Positions 61,677 to 64,000 of a stretch of DNA of 64,000 nucleotides are shown one piece after another; the stretch's first letter is position 1, and the number at the start of each line of letters is the position of its first letter. Position numbers and translations under genes: made by a program. This stretch comes from an uncultured Ruegeria sp. GTDB lineage: Bacteria; Pseudomonadota; Alphaproteobacteria; Rhodobacterales; Rhodobacteraceae. The stretch covers positions 62,001 to 126,000 of the forward strand of contig NZ_CANMFF010000012.1 in assembly GCF_947497005.1 (NCBI RefSeq), in the 5' to 3' direction. The notes beneath the pieces were generated by a model. The model saw only the letters and a list, made by a program, of their open reading frames with translations. It searched no databases and had not been told where the DNA came from.

Positions 61677-61865
61677 GATAACAACATGATCGAACAGGAT
61701 CATCGGTTCATAAAGCGGCGTGTTCGGCACATGTGTGGGTTTAAGTCGTTCGAATCCGCTTCAGCCACTTTGGACGGCATCGAGGTCGCCAACATGATCC
61801 GGAAGAAGCAATTCTCTAGTGATACGACTTCCGGCTTTCGAATGTTAGCGGAGATAGCAGGATAA
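61677..61865 (+). pseudogene. IS6-family transposase, C-terminal part (interrupted)
   Basis: Translation gives D-NNMIEQDHRFIKRRVRHMCGF, with the last catalytic Glu in MIEQDH, then FESASATLDGIEVANMIRKK and the end AEIAG. It is the missing 3' part of the gene beginning at 59722, separated by the IS110 element. It has no start of its own. Confidence 0.85.
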
Positions 61866-62100
61866 CTGCGTCTAGCATATCGCTGGCTATGGTCGCTCCA
61901 AAAGATTTGCGACACTACCATTCGAACCTGAAACACGATAGATTCGCAGTTCGAGAGATCAATCAATCGAGTTTTGGCAATGTTTGTCAATCCCGGCACA
62001 AAAAGGGTCAGTTTCCCGGCGTAATATTGAACAGTTTGCTTAGGAGTTGTCGGCGCCTTGGCACGTGTGCTTGTCATATAGCTGACGCGTGCCAGGGCGC

Positions 62101-62117
62101 GCTGGCCGCAGGCCAGC
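62101..62117 (-). terminator. Hairpin after istB
   Basis: GCTGGCC-GCA-GGCCAGC is a perfect 7-bp stem 24 bases beyond the istB stop codon. It may terminate the IS21 transcript or mark the element end. The 235 bases between it and the IS6 fragment contain no recognisable gene. Confidence 0.5.
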
Positions 62118-62140
62118 ATTTCTCCTTCTTCAGCTGGATT

Positions 62141-62893
62141 TCAGCTTTGGGCTTTGCGGCTCTGGCGTAACCGGAAGCTTTCTCCGTTCATTTCCAGGAT
62201 ATGCACGTGATGGGTCAGTCGGTCGAGAATGGCGCCGGTCAGGCGTTCTGATCCGAAGATCTCGGTCCACTCGTCGAATGGCAAGTTGGACGTTATGATG
62301 ATGGACCCACGCTCGTAGCGTTGCGATATGATCTCGAAGAGCAACTCGGCGCCGGATTTGCTGAGAGGAACGAAGCCGAGTTCATCAATGATCAACAGGT
62401 CCTGGCTGGTCAGTTGTTTTTGCAGGCGTTGTAAGCGCCGCTCGCCAACCGCCTCGATCAGTACGTGAACCAGTGCAGCGGCCGTTGTGAAGCGGACCTT
62501 GAGACCTTTTTGGCATGCCGCCAGTCCCAGCCCCAGTGCGACATGGGTTTTGCCGGTTCCGCTCGGCCCAAGGGCGATGACATTCTGGCGGTGATCCACG
62601 AACTCGCAACGCGCCAGTTGCATGGTCAGAACCTTGTTCAGCGACGGGATGACCTTGTAGTCGAAGCTGTCCAGGCTTTTGGTCGCCGGGAACTTTGCAG
62701 CCTTGATCCGCCGTTCGATCATCCGACGTTCACGTTCGATCAGCTCCAGTTCACACAGCCGCAGCAGATACTGGATGTGATCCTTGTTCTCGGTCGCACA
62801 TTGCCGGGCCAGCTTGTCATACTCGCTGTGGAAGGTTGGCAGGCGGAGCTTTTTGAGATGATGCTGCAACAGCACCTGTGGGGTGTCGCTCAT
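62141..62893 (-). CDS. istB: IS21-family ATPase helper IstB
   Basis: A 250-residue AAA+ helper. Walker A is ALGPSGTGKTHVALGLGLAA near residue 108 and Walker B is LLIIDELGFVPLSKSGAELL; the C-terminus SERLTGAILDRLTHHVHILE is intact. IstB binds DNA, stimulates the IstA transposase and helps select the target. The start at 62893 lies in an ATGA overlap with istA, so the two are translationally coupled. Unlike the copy at 48.8 kb it shows no lesion. Confidence 0.94.
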   Translation of the reverse strand: MSDTPQVLLQHHLKKLRLPTFHSEYDKLARQCATENKDHIQYLLRLCELELIERERRMIERRIKAAKFPATKSLDSFDYKVIPSLNKVLTMQLARCEFVDHRQNVIALGPSGTGKTHVALGLGLAACQKGLKVRFTTAAALVHVLIEAVGERRLQRLQKQLTSQDLLIIDELGFVPLSKSGAELLFEIISQRYERGSIIITSNLPFDEWTEIFGSERLTGAILDRLTHHVHILEMNGESFRLRQSRKAQS

Positions 62894-64000
62894 GTCACCG
62901 TTCCAGGCATCAGCACCTTGTAGCTGGCCGGGTTTGTCGTTTCGACCAGTGCTTTTGGCAGATAGGGATAGATGTCGAGGTCCAATCGTGGTGGACGCTT
63001 CTCGATCCGGCAAAGGACCAGATGTTTGACGGCATCATAACCAATGGCACCGAGACTTAGGGCCTGTTTGACCGCCGCATGGACATGGCCGATCTCGAAG
63101 GTCTCCAGCAAGCGCAGGATCTGCACATACTCCCGTTTGCCGGTCTTGCCCATTCGCGCTTCCAGCAGCCGGTGCAAGGTCGCAAACTCGTCTGGCAGGT
63201 CCCAGTCTTTGAGCGGCGCAGCCTGATCCAGGGCCCCAACCTTTTGCTCCAGCAGAGGCAGGTAGTGCATCGGGTCAAACACCATATCGGCCTTTTCATA
63301 AGACCGACGGTGACACGCAATCACATCAGCGCCGCAGCCAATAATAACCTCATGGACATAGGCTCGAACCTGAACCTCGTGATGGGCATAAGCGACGGGC
63401 ACCGAGTAATCGTTGTTGCGATAGCGGACCATGGAGATCGATGTCGCCCGCGTGCTGACCTTCTCGCAGGCATCATAGGGTGTGGGCGGCATCACCATCA
63501 GCGCATCCAGGTCGCGCATCAGGCGGTCGCCGATGGGCTCGGCATGACCTCGCACGGTATCGCCCCGGCGCTTCAGGCATTGCTCTTCGAGCCAGGCATT
63601 CAGGGCACCAAAGCTGTCGAACCGGGGCGCGGAAACAAGAAAGTTACGTCGCCCATAGCCGATCACACCTTCAACGGTTCCTTTATCATTCCCCTTTCCT
63701 GGCCTGCCAAACTTGTCATCAAACAGGTAATGCGACTGCAACTCGGCAAAGGTTCTGGTCCGTTCCCGTTTCCCGTCGCCGCAAATCTTCGCAACAGCAA
63801 TCGTGGTGTTGTCGTAGAGGATCGTCAGTGGCACGCCGCCAAAGAAGCCAAACGCTGCATTATGGCCATCACAAAAAGCTTCGGTCGTCTCGGCCGGATA
63901 CGCCTTGATAAAGAATGCATCCGAGTGTGGCAGGGCCATCGCAAAATAATGCAACTTGCATTCAATGCCGCCGATCACGCCAAGAGATTCCCCAAAATCC
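62890..64000 (-). CDS. istA: IS21-family transposase IstA, C-terminal part
   Basis: The frame is open to the window edge; the N-terminal helix-turn-helix and the beginning of the DDE domain lie outside. Visible are a DFGESLGVIGG block (probably the first catalytic Asp), SDAFFIKAYPAETTEAFCDG, LTILYDNTTIAV (second Asp) and GNDKGTVEGVIGYGRRNFLV (catalytic Glu). With IstB it forms the cut-and-paste machinery of an apparently intact IS21 element, the youngest-looking mobile element here. Confidence 0.92.
   Translation of the reverse strand, partial: DFGESLGVIGGIECKLHYFAMALPHSDAFFIKAYPAETTEAFCDGHNAAFGFFGGVPLTILYDNTTIAVAKICGDGKRERTRTFAELQSHYLFDDKFGRPGKGNDKGTVEGVIGYGRRNFLVSAPRFDSFGALNAWLEEQCLKRRGDTVRGHAEPIGDRLMRDLDALMVMPPTPYDACEKVSTRATSISMVRYRNNDYSVPVAYAHHEVQVRAYVHEVIIGCGADVIACHRRSYEKADMVFDPMHYLPLLEQKVGALDQAAPLKDWDLPDEFATLHRLLEARMGKTGKREYVQILRLLETFEIGHVHAAVKQALSLGAIGYDAVKHLVLCRIEKRPPRLDLDIYPYLPKALVETTNPASYKVLMPGTVT

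Larger units (their letters stand above)
60163..61679 (-). mobile_element. IS110-family insertion sequence inserted in the IS6 transposase gene
   Basis: The element is about 1517 bp. CGGAT occurs at both junctions (60158-60162 and 61675-61679), and removing one copy together with the intervening DNA restores the IS6-family reading frame across the break. There are no terminal inverted repeats, as normal for IS110. The recombinase gene (minus strand) lies near the low-coordinate end, leaving about 250 bases of non-coding DNA on its 5' side and about 50 on its 3' side, which is the layout of IS110-group elements with the bridge RNA in the 5' end. Confidence 0.85.

Noticed and set aside
1..64000. 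CRISPR arrays, tRNA or rRNA genes, phage structural genes, toxin-antitoxin pairs
   Set aside because: None was recognised on either strand; short repeats found are operators or IS ends.

Overview
The window looks like chromosome or megaplasmid DNA of a marine alphaproteobacterium of the Rhodobacteraceae (Roseobacter group). This is inferred from gene content and GC-rich codon use: TRAP, TTT and BCCT transporters, several sugar ABC systems, GMC oxidoreductases, a carnitine-to-betaine pathway and many insertion sequences. No tRNA, rRNA or CRISPR array was seen.

Layout. 1-1.6 kb: the end of a TRAP transporter. 1.7-2.2 kb: an IS200-like transposase with an abnormal N-terminus. 2.3-6.6 kb: a glucose-type ABC importer operon (minus strand). 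6.7-7.4 kb: a TetR-family regulator. 7.7-16.6 kb: a seven-gene operon with a ribose-type ABC importer, a zinc dehydrogenase, an aldehyde dehydrogenase and a GMC oxidoreductase, ending in a strong terminator. 16.6-21.5 kb: an aldo/keto reductase facing a CoA-transferase, enoyl-CoA hydratase, Dabb protein and glycerate 2-kinase operon. 21.6-25.9 kb: PEP carboxylase and EtfAB. 25.9-29.9 kb: sugar-isomerase-like and DUF993 TIM barrels, an SDR and an acyl-CoA dehydrogenase. 30-31.9 kb: a second aldo/keto reductase, a MaoC hydratase and a GlcG/HbpS protein. 31.9-40.7 kb: a third sugar ABC importer with a dehydrogenase and a VOC protein, a second GMC oxidoreductase and a LacI regulator.

The 6.5-39.6 kb part reads as one regulon. 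Eight promoter regions carry a palindrome of the form GTAAC-N6-GTTAC (two have one degenerate half), each lying over or beside promoter-like hexamers. The obvious candidate to bind it is the TetR protein at 6.7 kb. Together the genes suggest import of one or more sugar-like compounds, oxidation to an acid, CoA activation, beta-oxidation-type steps and release of a glycerate-level product. The substrate cannot be named from sequence.

40.9-43.1 kb is a scrap zone: a decayed IS30, a broken DeoR-type regulator and a LacI fragment fused to an IS6 transposase tail. 43.2-48.8 kb holds a LysR regulator facing a formylglycine-type sulfatase and a TctCBA tripartite transporter. 48.8-50.8 kb is a mosaic of IS21, ISNCY-like, IS91, tyrosine recombinase and IS110 remnants. 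50.9-53.7 kb pairs a BCCT carrier with an orphan PotD-like binding protein. 54-59.4 kb encodes L-carnitine degradation to glycine betaine and acetoacetyl-CoA, with a CdhR-like regulator. 59.5-64 kb is another IS cluster. In it an IS110-family element has inserted into an IS6-family transposase gene. The IS110 non-coding end contains a bridge-RNA-like hairpin whose two guide arms match the two sides of that insertion site, which is the most striking observation here.
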